NCBI GenBank assembly: GCA_002842755.1
Contig: PHDU01000022.1
Span: forward strand, 1 to 64,000
DNA from: Bacteroidetes bacterium HGW-Bacteroidetes-1
Lineage (GTDB): Bacteria > Bacteroidota > Bacteroidia > Bacteroidales > F082
Length of the DNA stretch: 64,000 bases
Direction of reading: 5' to 3'
A program made the translations under genes and the position numbers. Shown piece by piece: positions 46,341 through 55,249 of the stretch. The stretch's first letter is position 1. Every line of letters begins with the position of its first letter. Under the pieces are notes generated by a model. The model saw only the letters and a list, made by a program, of their open reading frames with translations. It was not told the origin of the DNA and ran no database searches.

Positions 46341-48206
46341 ATGAAAACAAATATTCTCATCATTTTAATGAAATATATCCCCATAGGTATTCTTGTTTTA
46401 CTTTTCATGGGGTGCGAACGCGAACTCAGCGATCTGAAACCGGCTACATTTCCTGATACTCCCGAAGTATTTATTGACGGGTTTAGTGCCGGACTTAACT
46501 ATGCTGCCTTCGGAGGCTCAGTGCCAACCGCTTTTGATGTAGATACAAAGGAAACATACAACAATTCGAAAGCTTCTATGCGAATTGATGTTCCTAACGC
46601 AGGGGATCCCAGGGGAGCTTATGCCGGAGGTGTTTACTTTACCGGAGTGGGCAGAGACTTATCGGGCTATAATGTTCTGACATTTTGGGCAAAAGCTTCA
46701 GAGTCAGCAGTTATTGATGTGGTGGGTTTTGGGAACGACCTTGGGGCATCCAAATACCAGGCAACCATCTCAGGTTTACAGGTAAGTACCAATTGGAAAA
46801 AATATTATATCCCACTGCCCAATTCATCAGTACTTACTGCTGAGCGAGGGATGTTTTTCTATTCAACGGGGCCAGTAGATGGTAAAGGTTATTCTTTCTG
46901 GATAGATGAAGTGAAGTTTGAAAATCTGGGAACCATTGCCCATCCGCAGTTTACTATTTTTAATGGTGAAGACAAGGTAGAAACAACATTTATAGGAGTT
47001 ACACAAAAGATCACTGGATTAACGGCAATCTACAACCTGCCTGAAGGAGTTAATCAATCGGTAAATGCTGCTTCGGCATATTTTACTTTTACTTCATCCA
47101 ACGAGAGCATAGCTACCGTTAATGAAGCTGGTGAAGTTAGCGTAGCGGGAGGCCCCGGCAGTGCCGAAATCACAGCTATGGTAGGTGATGCCGCTACCCT
47201 GGGTTCACTCACTTTACAATCCATAGGCAATTTTCAGCAGGCCCCTCTGCCGGTTCATGCCGCTGATGACGTAATTTCCATTTTCAGCAATGCATATACC
47301 AACGTGCCTGTGAATTACTACAATGGTTACTGGGCGCCATATCAAACCACTTTGTCGGCCGATTTTGAGGTAAACGGAGATCAGATTCTTCAATATATTG
47401 ATTTTAACTTTGTGGGTATTGAATTCAGCTCCCCAACCGTGGATGCCACAGCAATGACTCACCTGCACCTGGATATCTATATACCGAATACCCTCGCAGC
47501 AGATGCACAGCTGAAAATAGAACTGGTGAATGAAGGCGCCGCCAGCTCAGCTACATATATTGTCAATATCCCTGTTTCAGAGTCAAAGAAATGGATTGGT
47601 CTTGATTTGCCATTTTCCGAATTTACCGGATTAGGCAGCACCGCAAAACTGATGCAGATCATTTTTGTGAACGAAAACAATATGATTTCAGGATTCTATG
47701 CCGATAATATTTATTTCTACAGCAATGGAACCCCACCTCCTCCGGGCGGCGAACCAGCTGTTGCAGCGCCAACTCCAACCCATCCGGCGGCCAATGTGAT
47801 TTCGGTGTTCAGCGATGCCTATACAGCTATTCCTGGAACCGACCTTAATCCTCCCTGGGGACAGGCTACGGTTGTCACAACAGTGCAAATTCAGGGAAAC
47901 AACACTTTGAAATATGCCGGCCTCAACTATCAGGGAATTCAATTGGGTGCAAGCCAGAATGTTTCGTCAATGGTATTTTTGCATCTGGACTTCTGGACCG
48001 CGAATTCAACGGTGCTCAATATTTATCTGATCAGTCCCGGTCCTGTTGAAACTCCTTATTCTCTGACAGTTCCCACATCAGGATGGACAAGTATCGACAT
48101 TCCGCTATCATCCTTTGCACCGGTGAGTCTAAGCGATGTTATTCAACTCAAATTCGAAGGGAATGGTGACATCTATCTGGATAACATTTACTTCCGGAAA
48201 AATTAA
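46341..48206 (+). CDS. Surface lipoprotein with carbohydrate-binding-type domains
   Basis: Lipoprotein of 621 aa (or 612 from ATG 46368, which gives a cleaner signal peptide). The lipobox is LFMGC; the acidic residues just after the Cys (CERELSD) resemble the Bacteroidota surface-export signal. Four domains without catalytic motifs: a jelly-roll-like domain (about 40-200; SMRIDVPNAGD, LTFWAKAS, YSFWIDEVKFEN), an Ig-like BIG2-type domain (about 205-295; SSNESIATVNEAGEVSVAG) and two similar beta-sandwich domains (about 300-460 and 475-621; VISIFSNAYT / VISVFSDAYT, LHLDIY / LHLDFW, DNIYF). The last domain recurs in the T9SS protein at 60188. It probably binds the glucan at the cell surface in place of a SusD/SGBP (inference). 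Confidence 0.8.
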   Translation: MKTNILIILMKYIPIGILVLLFMGCERELSDLKPATFPDTPEVFIDGFSAGLNYAAFGGSVPTAFDVDTKETYNNSKASMRIDVPNAGDPRGAYAGGVYFTGVGRDLSGYNVLTFWAKASESAVIDVVGFGNDLGASKYQATISGLQVSTNWKKYYIPLPNSSVLTAERGMFFYSTGPVDGKGYSFWIDEVKFENLGTIAHPQFTIFNGEDKVETTFIGVTQKITGLTAIYNLPEGVNQSVNAASAYFTFTSSNESIATVNEAGEVSVAGGPGSAEITAMVGDAATLGSLTLQSIGNFQQAPLPVHAADDVISIFSNAYTNVPVNYYNGYWAPYQTTLSADFEVNGDQILQYIDFNFVGIEFSSPTVDATAMTHLHLDIYIPNTLAADAQLKIELVNEGAASSATYIVNIPVSESKKWIGLDLPFSEFTGLGSTAKLMQIIFVNENNMISGFYADNIYFYSNGTPPPPGGEPAVAAPTPTHPAANVISVFSDAYTAIPGTDLNPPWGQATVVTTVQIQGNNTLKYAGLNYQGIQLGASQNVSSMVFLHLDFWTANSTVLNIYLISPGPVETPYSLTVPTSGWTSIDIPLSSFAPVSLSDVIQLKFEGNGDIYLDNIYFRKN

Positions 48207-48247
48207 TCATAACAGGGCTTGTCTTGTACACATTAAATCTTACAAAA

Positions 48248-49078
48248 ATGAATAAAATAAATAAATTCAAGAGAATCCTCATCCAATCCATACTCTTGCT
48301 GGTGATGGTTATTTTTTGGGGTTGTGAGCGCGACAACTTCCAAAAACTGGATGAACGCAATTGGCAATTAGCCTGGAGCGATGAATTTAACGGCACTGCC
48401 GGTCAATTACCTGATGCTGCAAAGTGGAAGTTTGATCTGGGCACAGGTCAGGATGGATGGGGTAACAGCGAATTGCAAAGTTATACCAATAGTCCGGCCA
48501 ATGTGTCGCTCGATGGCGATGGCAACCTGCTAATTACCGCCATCAGGGAAGGCAATTTTACATCGGCAAGAATAAAAACTCAGGGCTTATTTGCTCAGAA
48601 ATACGGCCGTTTTGAGGCGCGCCTGAAAACCCCTTATGGACCGGGATTGTGGCCTGCTTTCTGGATGCTGGGTGAAAACATTGAAACAACGCCCTGGCCC
48701 CAATGTGGCGAAATAGATATTATGGAACTGAGAGGGCAGGAACCTCACATTATCCACGGCACCCTTCACGGCCCCGGATATTCGGGCGGAAATCCCATTA
48801 CGAAAAGTTATGCCCTTGTTAACGACCGGTTCGACACTGATTTCCACATTTATGCCATTGAATGGGATAAAGATAAGATTGATTTTTTTGTGGATGATTA
48901 TCTTTATCAGCGCATTGAACGAAGTGATGTTCCTGGTGAATGGGTTTACGACCAACCGTTTTTCATCCTGCTCAATGTAGCGGTAGGCGGAAATTATGTC
49001 GGATTTCCTACTGCCCAAACCCCTTTTCCGCAAAAAATGATCATCGATTATGTGAGGGTTTATCAGGAGGTTAAATAG
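48248..49078 (+). CDS. GH16 endo-beta-1,3-glucanase (laminarinase-like) lipoprotein
   Basis: Lipoprotein of 276 aa; signal peptide with lipobox IFWGC and CERDN after it, compatible with surface display. The catalytic domain fills the rest: LAWSDEFNG at the start, WGNSELQSYTN, GRFEARLKTPYGPGLWPAFWMLG, and the GH16 catalytic motif GEIDIMELRG with nucleophile Glu155, Asp157 and acid/base Glu160, then HGTLHGPGYSGG and a final FPQKMIIDYVRVYQ strand. The motif of form EIDIxE with an inserted residue (beta-bulge type) and the WPQCGEIDIME context are those of bacterial laminarinases. It cuts beta-1,3-glucan internally. ATG 48248 is preferred over 48224 because it starts the signal peptide. Confidence 0.95.
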   Translation: MNKINKFKRILIQSILLLVMVIFWGCERDNFQKLDERNWQLAWSDEFNGTAGQLPDAAKWKFDLGTGQDGWGNSELQSYTNSPANVSLDGDGNLLITAIREGNFTSARIKTQGLFAQKYGRFEARLKTPYGPGLWPAFWMLGENIETTPWPQCGEIDIMELRGQEPHIIHGTLHGPGYSGGNPITKSYALVNDRFDTDFHIYAIEWDKDKIDFFVDDYLYQRIERSDVPGEWVYDQPFFILLNVAVGGNYVGFPTAQTPFPQKMIIDYVRVYQEVK

Positions 49079-49195
49079 AAAAACTCAACAGACAGCATCA
49101 TCTTTAAAAATCTTTTTCTCAGCTAATGAACAAAGCATATCCGGAAAACACAATGAATGTTGCAAAGAAAACAATCGAAATGAAGGTAGTTCAGC

Positions 49196-52100
49196 ATGAA
49201 AATGAAAGATACCATGCGCCCGTTTTTTATGAGCGTTGTAAGTGATTCGAATCACTGGATGTTTATTGCAAGTAACGGAGGACTAACTGCCGGGCGAAAA
49301 AACCCCGAATATGCTTTGTTTCCTTATTATACCGATGACAAAATTATCGAATCGGCCGACATCACCGGAAGTAAATCCATTTTCCGGATAGAAACAAATG
49401 GCGATGTCAGGATTTGGGAACCATTTTCTGAAAGGTTTACCGGAAAATATTCCATAAGCCGGAACCTGTATAAAAGTATCTATGGCAATAAAATCATATT
49501 TGAAGAAATCAATCATGATTTTGGCCTGATATTCAGATATCAGTGGAACTCATCGAATCTATATGGTTTTGTCAGAAAGGCTGAATTAATTAACACATCG
49601 GACTGCGATTACCAGATCACTCTGCTGGATGGAATACAAAATATAATGCCTTTTGGTGTTCCCAGTGACCTGCAACGATCGACCAGCAATCTGGTTGATG
49701 CATACAAAAGAAGTGAACTGGAGCCTGAGTCCGGTATCGGGATTTATGCCCTCAGCGCCATTATTGTTGACAAAGCTGAGCCTAGTGAAGCGCTGAAAGC
49801 GAACATTGTCTGGTCTTTGGGACTTGAATCCCCAAAACATCTGCTGTCCTCTCTGCAACTCGATAATTTCAGAAAGAACAGGGAAGTTGCAGATGAAACA
49901 GATATTAAAGGAGAAAAAGGAGCCTATTTTCTTTTTGCTGAAATTCTGCTATCTGCCCAAAGCCAGAAAAACTGGAAACTCATAACCAATGTCAATCAGA
50001 ATCACGCGCAGATTATCGGACTTTCTCAAAATATAAAGGACACTATCACTCTTGAAAAGCAAATTCAGGACGATATTAATTCAGGAACGGGAAAATTAAT
50101 CAATCTTGTGGCAAGTGCTGATGGACTGCAATTCACCGCCGAAAAACTGAATGACTCACGCCACTTTTCCAATGTACTGTTCAACATCATGCGGGGAGGT
50201 ATTTTTGATGATGGATACCTGGTTAAGAAAGAGGATTTTGTTAATTATCTGGCCAAAGCCAATAAGGAAGTATCGATAAGAAATCAGGAATTTTTCGGCA
50301 ACCTTCAGAATACTTTCAATCAATCTGAATTGCATAATCTCTTGTCAGAAAGTAAAGATGCTGATCTGATCAGATTATCCGTCGAGTATTTGCCTTTAAA
50401 ATTCAGCCGCAGACACGGTGATCCCAGCCGTCCCTGGAATTATTTTACCATCAATATTCAAAACGAAACCGACGGATCAGAAATTCTGGATTATGAGGGA
50501 AACTGGAGGGATATTTTCCAAAACTGGGAAGCGCTGGCTCACTCCTATCCCGAATTTGTAACCGGTATGATTTTCAAGTTTCTTAATGCTTCCACATTCG
50601 ATGGTTATAATCCTTACCGCGTCACCAAAGATGGATTCGACTGGGAAACCATTGAACCCGACAATCCATGGTCATATATCGGATACTGGGGTGATCATCA
50701 GGTTATTTACCTACAGAAATTCTTCGAAATCACAGAAAAATTCCACCCAGGCACTTTGCAGTCATTTTTTGACAAGGAATGGTTTGTTTATGCTGCTGTT
50801 CCATACAAAATCAAGCCTTTCAGCGAAATTTTAAAAAACCCGAAAGACACCATTGAATTTGACCATAAATGGGATGATGCCATCAGAAAACAACGCGATT
50901 TACTTGGGGCTGACGGAGCACTGCTAACAGCCAATAACAAGGATATCTACCGGGTTAACTTCATTGAAAAAATCCTCGCCACAGTGCTGGCAAAAATGTC
51001 GAACCTGATACCTGAAGCCGGCATTTGGATGAACACACAACGCCCTGAATGGAACGATGCCAACAACGCCCTGGTAGGCAATGGTGTTTCAATGGTTACG
51101 CTTTATTATCTGCACCGTTTCATGAAGTTTTTCCAGCAAATTGTTGAACGCTCAGAACTTGAAAACATAAAATTATCAGGCGAACTGATTGAATTCTACC
51201 ACAGTGTAAGAGAAACCCTTAAGGAATTCAGCCCCATGTTGTCAAAATCCCTCAGCGATAAAGACAGAAAAGCTATTCTGGATCGCTTGGGAAAGGCTGC
51301 CTCAGATTACCGGCAGCAAATTTACCAAAGCGGTTTCTGGGGTAAGAAAAGGACTGCCTCAATGGCCGGCCTTAAAATATTTACGCAAGTTTGCCTCGAT
51401 TTCATCGAACATTCCATCCGCGCCAACCAACGAGCCGACAAACTATACCATGCCTACAATCTGATGACTGCCTCAGAAACAGGAGTTTCCTGTTCACACC
51501 TGAGCGAAATGCTTGAAGGCCAGGTTGCCGTGTTAAGTTCAGGCTATTTAACTTCTGAGCAGGCTCTGGAGGTATTGGATGCACTAAAAAGCAGTGCATT
51601 GTTCCGACAGGATCAATACAGCTATATCTTGTACCCCAACAAAAAATTACCCGGCTTTTTGCAAAAGAACAATATTCCTTCCGCCGGAGCGCAGGAATCG
51701 GAACTGATTAAAAAACTGGTTTATGATGGAAATAATGAAATTGTTGATCAGGATATTCAGGGAGGCTTGCATTTCAATGGAAATTTCAAAAATGCTTCTG
51801 ATCTGGAAGCGGCTCTGAACAAATTATCTGAAAGTGTTTACCATGAACTTATTGAAAGAGACCGAAAACTTCTTATGGATATTTTTGAAGAAGTATTCCA
51901 CCACAAAGCTTTTACAGGAAGGTCGGGCACTTTCTATTCTTACGAAGGACTCGGTTCCATATATTGGCATATGGTATCGAAGTTTCATCTGGCGGTTCAG
52001 GAATGTTGCCTGAAAGCCATTGAAACAGGCGCCGATAAAAAAGTCATTGGTCGTTTATTAGACCACTATTACGAAATTGAAGCAGGAATCGGAGTGCATA

Positions 52101-52558
52101 AATCTCCTGAGCTTTATGGTGCCTTCCCAACCGATCCGTATTCGCACACCCCGCTGCACCGGGGTGCCCAGCAACCCGGCATGACCGGTCAGGTTAAGGA
52201 AGATATTCTGGTCAGGTTTGGTGAGTTGGGGGTATTTGTTAGCGAAGGGAAATTGTGTTTCAACCCAGGTTTGCTCCGAAACGAAGAGTTTCTTGCTGAT
52301 GGCGGAATATTTGAATACAGGAAAAGCACCGATGGTAACGATAAAATAAAACTCACTCCCCGCCAACTGGCATTTACCTATTGCCAGACACCAGTGGTGT
52401 ATTCTCTTTCCGAAACCAACAGCATCACAGTTTTTTATACCAACGGAGATAAAAAAGAGGTTATCGAAGGCAATACCTTAAATCAGGAAATCAGCAATCT
52501 GATATTCAAAAGAACCGGAGCAATTGAGAAAGTTGAAGTATCAATAAACAGAAAATGA
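49196..52558 (+). CDS. Beta-1,3-glucan phosphorylase, GH149/GH161-like
   Basis: Cytoplasmic protein of 1120 aa without signal peptide. It looks like an inverting glycoside phosphorylase of the GH94/GH149/GH161 group: an N-terminal beta-sandwich (NHWMFIASNGGLTAGRKNPEYALFPYYTDDKI, split over several conserved blocks), then a helical toroid with NWEALAHSYPEFV, NPWSYIGYWGDHQVIYLQ and PEWNDANNALVGNG, in which Asp621 matches the catalytic acid of cellobiose phosphorylase (WND), and a later TGRSGTFYSYEGLGSIYWH. Length (about 1100) and a setting of GH16, GH17 and GH30 fit GH149 or GH161, which phosphorolyse beta-1,3-glucans to glucose-1-phosphate. GH149 is my preferred reading; I cannot separate the two by eye. 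Its stop overlaps the next start (ATGA). Confidence 0.72.
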   Translation: MKMKDTMRPFFMSVVSDSNHWMFIASNGGLTAGRKNPEYALFPYYTDDKIIESADITGSKSIFRIETNGDVRIWEPFSERFTGKYSISRNLYKSIYGNKIIFEEINHDFGLIFRYQWNSSNLYGFVRKAELINTSDCDYQITLLDGIQNIMPFGVPSDLQRSTSNLVDAYKRSELEPESGIGIYALSAIIVDKAEPSEALKANIVWSLGLESPKHLLSSLQLDNFRKNREVADETDIKGEKGAYFLFAEILLSAQSQKNWKLITNVNQNHAQIIGLSQNIKDTITLEKQIQDDINSGTGKLINLVASADGLQFTAEKLNDSRHFSNVLFNIMRGGIFDDGYLVKKEDFVNYLAKANKEVSIRNQEFFGNLQNTFNQSELHNLLSESKDADLIRLSVEYLPLKFSRRHGDPSRPWNYFTINIQNETDGSEILDYEGNWRDIFQNWEALAHSYPEFVTGMIFKFLNASTFDGYNPYRVTKDGFDWETIEPDNPWSYIGYWGDHQVIYLQKFFEITEKFHPGTLQSFFDKEWFVYAAVPYKIKPFSEILKNPKDTIEFDHKWDDAIRKQRDLLGADGALLTANNKDIYRVNFIEKILATVLAKMSNLIPEAGIWMNTQRPEWNDANNALVGNGVSMVTLYYLHRFMKFFQQIVERSELENIKLSGELIEFYHSVRETLKEFSPMLSKSLSDKDRKAILDRLGKAASDYRQQIYQSGFWGKKRTASMAGLKIFTQVCLDFIEHSIRANQRADKLYHAYNLMTASETGVSCSHLSEMLEGQVAVLSSGYLTSEQALEVLDALKSSALFRQDQYSYILYPNKKLPGFLQKNNIPSAGAQESELIKKLVYDGNNEIVDQDIQGGLHFNGNFKNASDLEAALNKLSESVYHELIERDRKLLMDIFEEVFHHKAFTGRSGTFYSYEGLGSIYWHMVSKFHLAVQECCLKAIETGADKKVIGRLLDHYYEIEAGIGVHKSPELYGAFPTDPYSHTPLHRGAQQPGMTGQVKEDILVRFGELGVFVSEGKLCFNPGLLRNEEFLADGGIFEYRKSTDGNDKIKLTPRQLAFTYCQTPVVYSLSETNSITVFYTNGDKKEVIEGNTLNQEISNLIFKRTGAIEKVEVSINRK

Positions 52559-53922
52559 TGAGCGACAACACTACAAAATTATCTGTAAGGGAAAAAATCG
52601 GTTATGGACTGGGCGATACAGCCTCGCACTTTGTGTGGGACATGGTTGGCTTCTGGATTTTAATTTTTTACACCGATACTTTTGGAATTTCTGCGGCAGC
52701 TGCCGGAACGATTATGCTTATTGCCCGCTTCTGGGACATGCTCAGCGATCCTATCATGGGCATTATTGCCGACAGGACCAACACCCGCTGGGGCAAGTTC
52801 CGTCCCTATTTACTCTGGATGGCACTTCCATACAGCCTACTTGCAGTACTCGCTTTTTCCACTCCCGATATCGGGCAAACCGGCAAAGTGATTTACGCAG
52901 GAGTTACCTATTTGTTGCTGATGACCGTTTTTACAGCCATAAATCTGCCTTATTCCTCGCTGGGTGCTGTAATGACTTCCGACTCTTACGAAAGGGCCGG
53001 ATTAAATTCATACCGCTTTATATTTGCTTTTGTGGGGCAGTTCATCGTTACCGGCACCGCACTTTATCTTGCCAATTATTTCGGCAAGGGCGACAATGCC
53101 AAAGGCTATCAATACACACTAATGCTGTTTGCGGCCATCAGCTTTGTGCTGTTCATGATTACTTTCAGAACAACAAAGGAAAGAGTATTGCCTCCGCCGG
53201 AGCAGAAACAAAATCTAAAACAGGATCTCAAGAACCTGTTCAGGAACCGGCCCTGGGTTATCCTGTTCTTTGTAGGTATTGTTTCATTTGTCATGTTTGC
53301 CCTGCAAAATCTGTCCATTGCCTATTATTTCAAATATTACATCGGGCAGGAGCAAAATGTGCAGCTGTTTAATGTCATCGGCACTGTTGCACTCATTGCG
53401 GGCATCCCTTTCTCGAAACCTTTGGCCAAACGATTTGGAAAACGCAATGTATATATCGCAAGTTCACTGCTCTCCGGTCTGTTTTTCATTTTGTTGTATC
53501 TTCCCGGGAACGAAAATATTTATTCCATTTACATACTGAACATTCTGGCCAAATTTACCTATGCCCCTGCCGTTCCATTGCTATGGACCATGCTTGCCGA
53601 CACAGCCGATTTCTCGGAATGGAAATTTGGCCGCCGCGCCACCGGGCTGGTATTTTCAGCAGCCACTTTTGCACAAAAGGCTGGTTGGGGTATTGGCGGT
53701 GCGCTGGCCGGATGGTTTCTATTTTTGTTTCAGTTTGTTCCCAATGCTGAGCAATCGGCCACTTCGCTCAACGGAATAAAACTGATGATTTCCGTTTTCC
53801 CGGGCGTGCTTTATATGTCGTGCGCCATTCTGCTGTATTACTATGCCATTGACCACAAAACCTGCCTTCTGATGCAGCAGGAACTGGAGCAACGAAGAAA
53901 AGGTTCACAATTTAATGATTAA
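52555..53922 (+). CDS. MFS sugar transporter, GPH (glycoside-pentoside-hexuronide) type
   Basis: Inner-membrane symporter of 455 aa with about 12 helices. Motifs of the GPH family (TC 2.A.2, MelB-like): GYGLGDTASHFVWDMVGFW, FWDMLSDPIMGIIADRTNTRWGKFRPYLLW and, in the second half, WTMLADTADFSEWKFGRRATG. It probably brings beta-glucan oligosaccharides or gentiobiose-type disaccharides into the cytoplasm with cations, next to the phosphorylase whose gene it overlaps by four bases. A second GPH transporter lies at 56789-58219; the two may divide beta-1,3- and beta-1,6-linked substrates (inference). Confidence 0.92.
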   Translation: MMSDNTTKLSVREKIGYGLGDTASHFVWDMVGFWILIFYTDTFGISAAAAGTIMLIARFWDMLSDPIMGIIADRTNTRWGKFRPYLLWMALPYSLLAVLAFSTPDIGQTGKVIYAGVTYLLLMTVFTAINLPYSSLGAVMTSDSYERAGLNSYRFIFAFVGQFIVTGTALYLANYFGKGDNAKGYQYTLMLFAAISFVLFMITFRTTKERVLPPPEQKQNLKQDLKNLFRNRPWVILFFVGIVSFVMFALQNLSIAYYFKYYIGQEQNVQLFNVIGTVALIAGIPFSKPLAKRFGKRNVYIASSLLSGLFFILLYLPGNENIYSIYILNILAKFTYAPAVPLLWTMLADTADFSEWKFGRRATGLVFSAATFAQKAGWGIGGALAGWFLFLFQFVPNAEQSATSLNGIKLMISVFPGVLYMSCAILLYYYAIDHKTCLLMQQELEQRRKGSQFND

Positions 53923-53929
53923 AACGGCT

Positions 53930-55234
53930 ATGAAATCAATCAAAATCAATAAAATCAACAGATCGGTTAAAAGGATTCTTCGGTTCCTGGTTTTGCCTTT
54001 ATCAATTTTGTTTGTTGCTTCCTGTTCGCTTCGCCCGGTCAGCACCGGCAAAACTGCGGCCGAAATTCTGGGTAACCCTGACTACCAGGCCATTTCGTAT
54101 GGAGGTTATCGGGGAATGACAAGAGAAGAACAACCGACCATCCCCCAGCTTAAAGAAGACATGAAAATTCTGTCGGCAATGGGAATTAAGGTGCTGCGCA
54201 CCTATAATGTTCATCATGAAGAGGCCGCCAATCTGCTTGAAGCAATCAGCCAGCTTAAAAAGGACGATCCTGATTTTGAAATGCATGTGATGCTTGGCGC
54301 CTGGATTGACTGTAAAAATGCATTTACTGAGCTTCCCGACCGCATAAGAAACGAAGAAAGCCCCCAGAATGCTGTTGAAATAGATCGTGCGATTGAGCTG
54401 ACTCAGCAATATCCTGATATTGTTAAAATTATTGCCGTGGGTAATGAAGCCATGGTGCATTGGGCCTGGAATTATTACGTTGAACCAGGCATCATCCTCA
54501 AATGGGTAAAGCATTTACAAAAACTGAAGAAAAACGGCGATTTGCCCGAAACTTTGTGGATCACGAGTTCTGACAATTTTGCATCGTGGGGTGGCGGTGG
54601 AAGCGAATATCATCTGGAAGAGCTGAACGAACTCATCCGGTCGGTTGATTACATTTCGATGCACACTTACCCCATGCACGACACCCACTACAATCCCGAT
54701 TTCTGGGGAGTACCCGAAGATGAGGAAGCATTAACGGACATGGAAAAAATTGATTCGGCCATGATACGGGCAAGAGATTATGCCATCTCTCAATACGAAA
54801 GTGTGGTAACCTACATGCAAAGCCTTGGCGTGAATAAACCCGTGCATATTGGTGAAACCGGTTGGGCAACTCAATCCAGTGGATTTTATGGCAATACAGG
54901 ATCCAGGGCTTGTGATGAGTATAAGTCGGCCGTTTATTTCCATATGATGCAGGAATGGACAAACTTAAACGGCATTACCTGCTTCTATTTTGAAGCATTT
55001 GATGAACAATGGAAAGATGCTGCAAATCCGCTGGGTTCCGAAAACCATTTCGGGCTGATAAACCTTCAATCTCAGGCCAAATACGCCTTATGGGATTTGG
55101 TGGATGCTGGCGTTTTTGAGGGTCTGACCCGTGACGGAAAACCCATCACCAAAACATTTAATGGCGACAAAGCCACCATGATGCAGGAAGTGAAACTACC
55201 GCCTACTGCAAAGGAAATCGGGGAGCGCAAGTAA
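53930..55234 (+). CDS. GH17 beta-1,3-glucosidase/glucanase lipoprotein
   Basis: Lipoprotein of 434 aa; signal peptide and lipobox FVASC (no acidic cluster after the Cys, so probably periplasmic). The GH17 (beta/alpha)8 domain fills the protein: AISYGGYRG, IKVLRTYNVHHEE, acid/base Glu173 in AVGNEAMVHW, SVDYISMHTYPM, nucleophile Glu309 in HIGETGWATQSS, and CFYFEAFDEQWKD. GH17 enzymes act on beta-1,3-glucan chains, releasing glucose or short products or transferring glucosyl units. The start chosen is eight bases after the transporter stop; ATG 53915 also exists. The gene is followed by the GH30 gene after 15 bp. Confidence 0.9.
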   Translation: MKSIKINKINRSVKRILRFLVLPLSILFVASCSLRPVSTGKTAAEILGNPDYQAISYGGYRGMTREEQPTIPQLKEDMKILSAMGIKVLRTYNVHHEEAANLLEAISQLKKDDPDFEMHVMLGAWIDCKNAFTELPDRIRNEESPQNAVEIDRAIELTQQYPDIVKIIAVGNEAMVHWAWNYYVEPGIILKWVKHLQKLKKNGDLPETLWITSSDNFASWGGGGSEYHLEELNELIRSVDYISMHTYPMHDTHYNPDFWGVPEDEEALTDMEKIDSAMIRARDYAISQYESVVTYMQSLGVNKPVHIGETGWATQSSGFYGNTGSRACDEYKSAVYFHMMQEWTNLNGITCFYFEAFDEQWKDAANPLGSENHFGLINLQSQAKYALWDLVDAGVFEGLTRDGKPITKTFNGDKATMMQEVKLPPTAKEIGERK

Positions 55235-55249
55235 CTAAAATTTAATGAT

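Noticed and set aside
52635-53372. 245-codon open frame overlapping the first GPH transporter in another frame
   Set aside because: Its composition is Cys/His/Arg-rich with no family resemblance, and the transporter in the other frame is unmistakable; this is a shadow frame.
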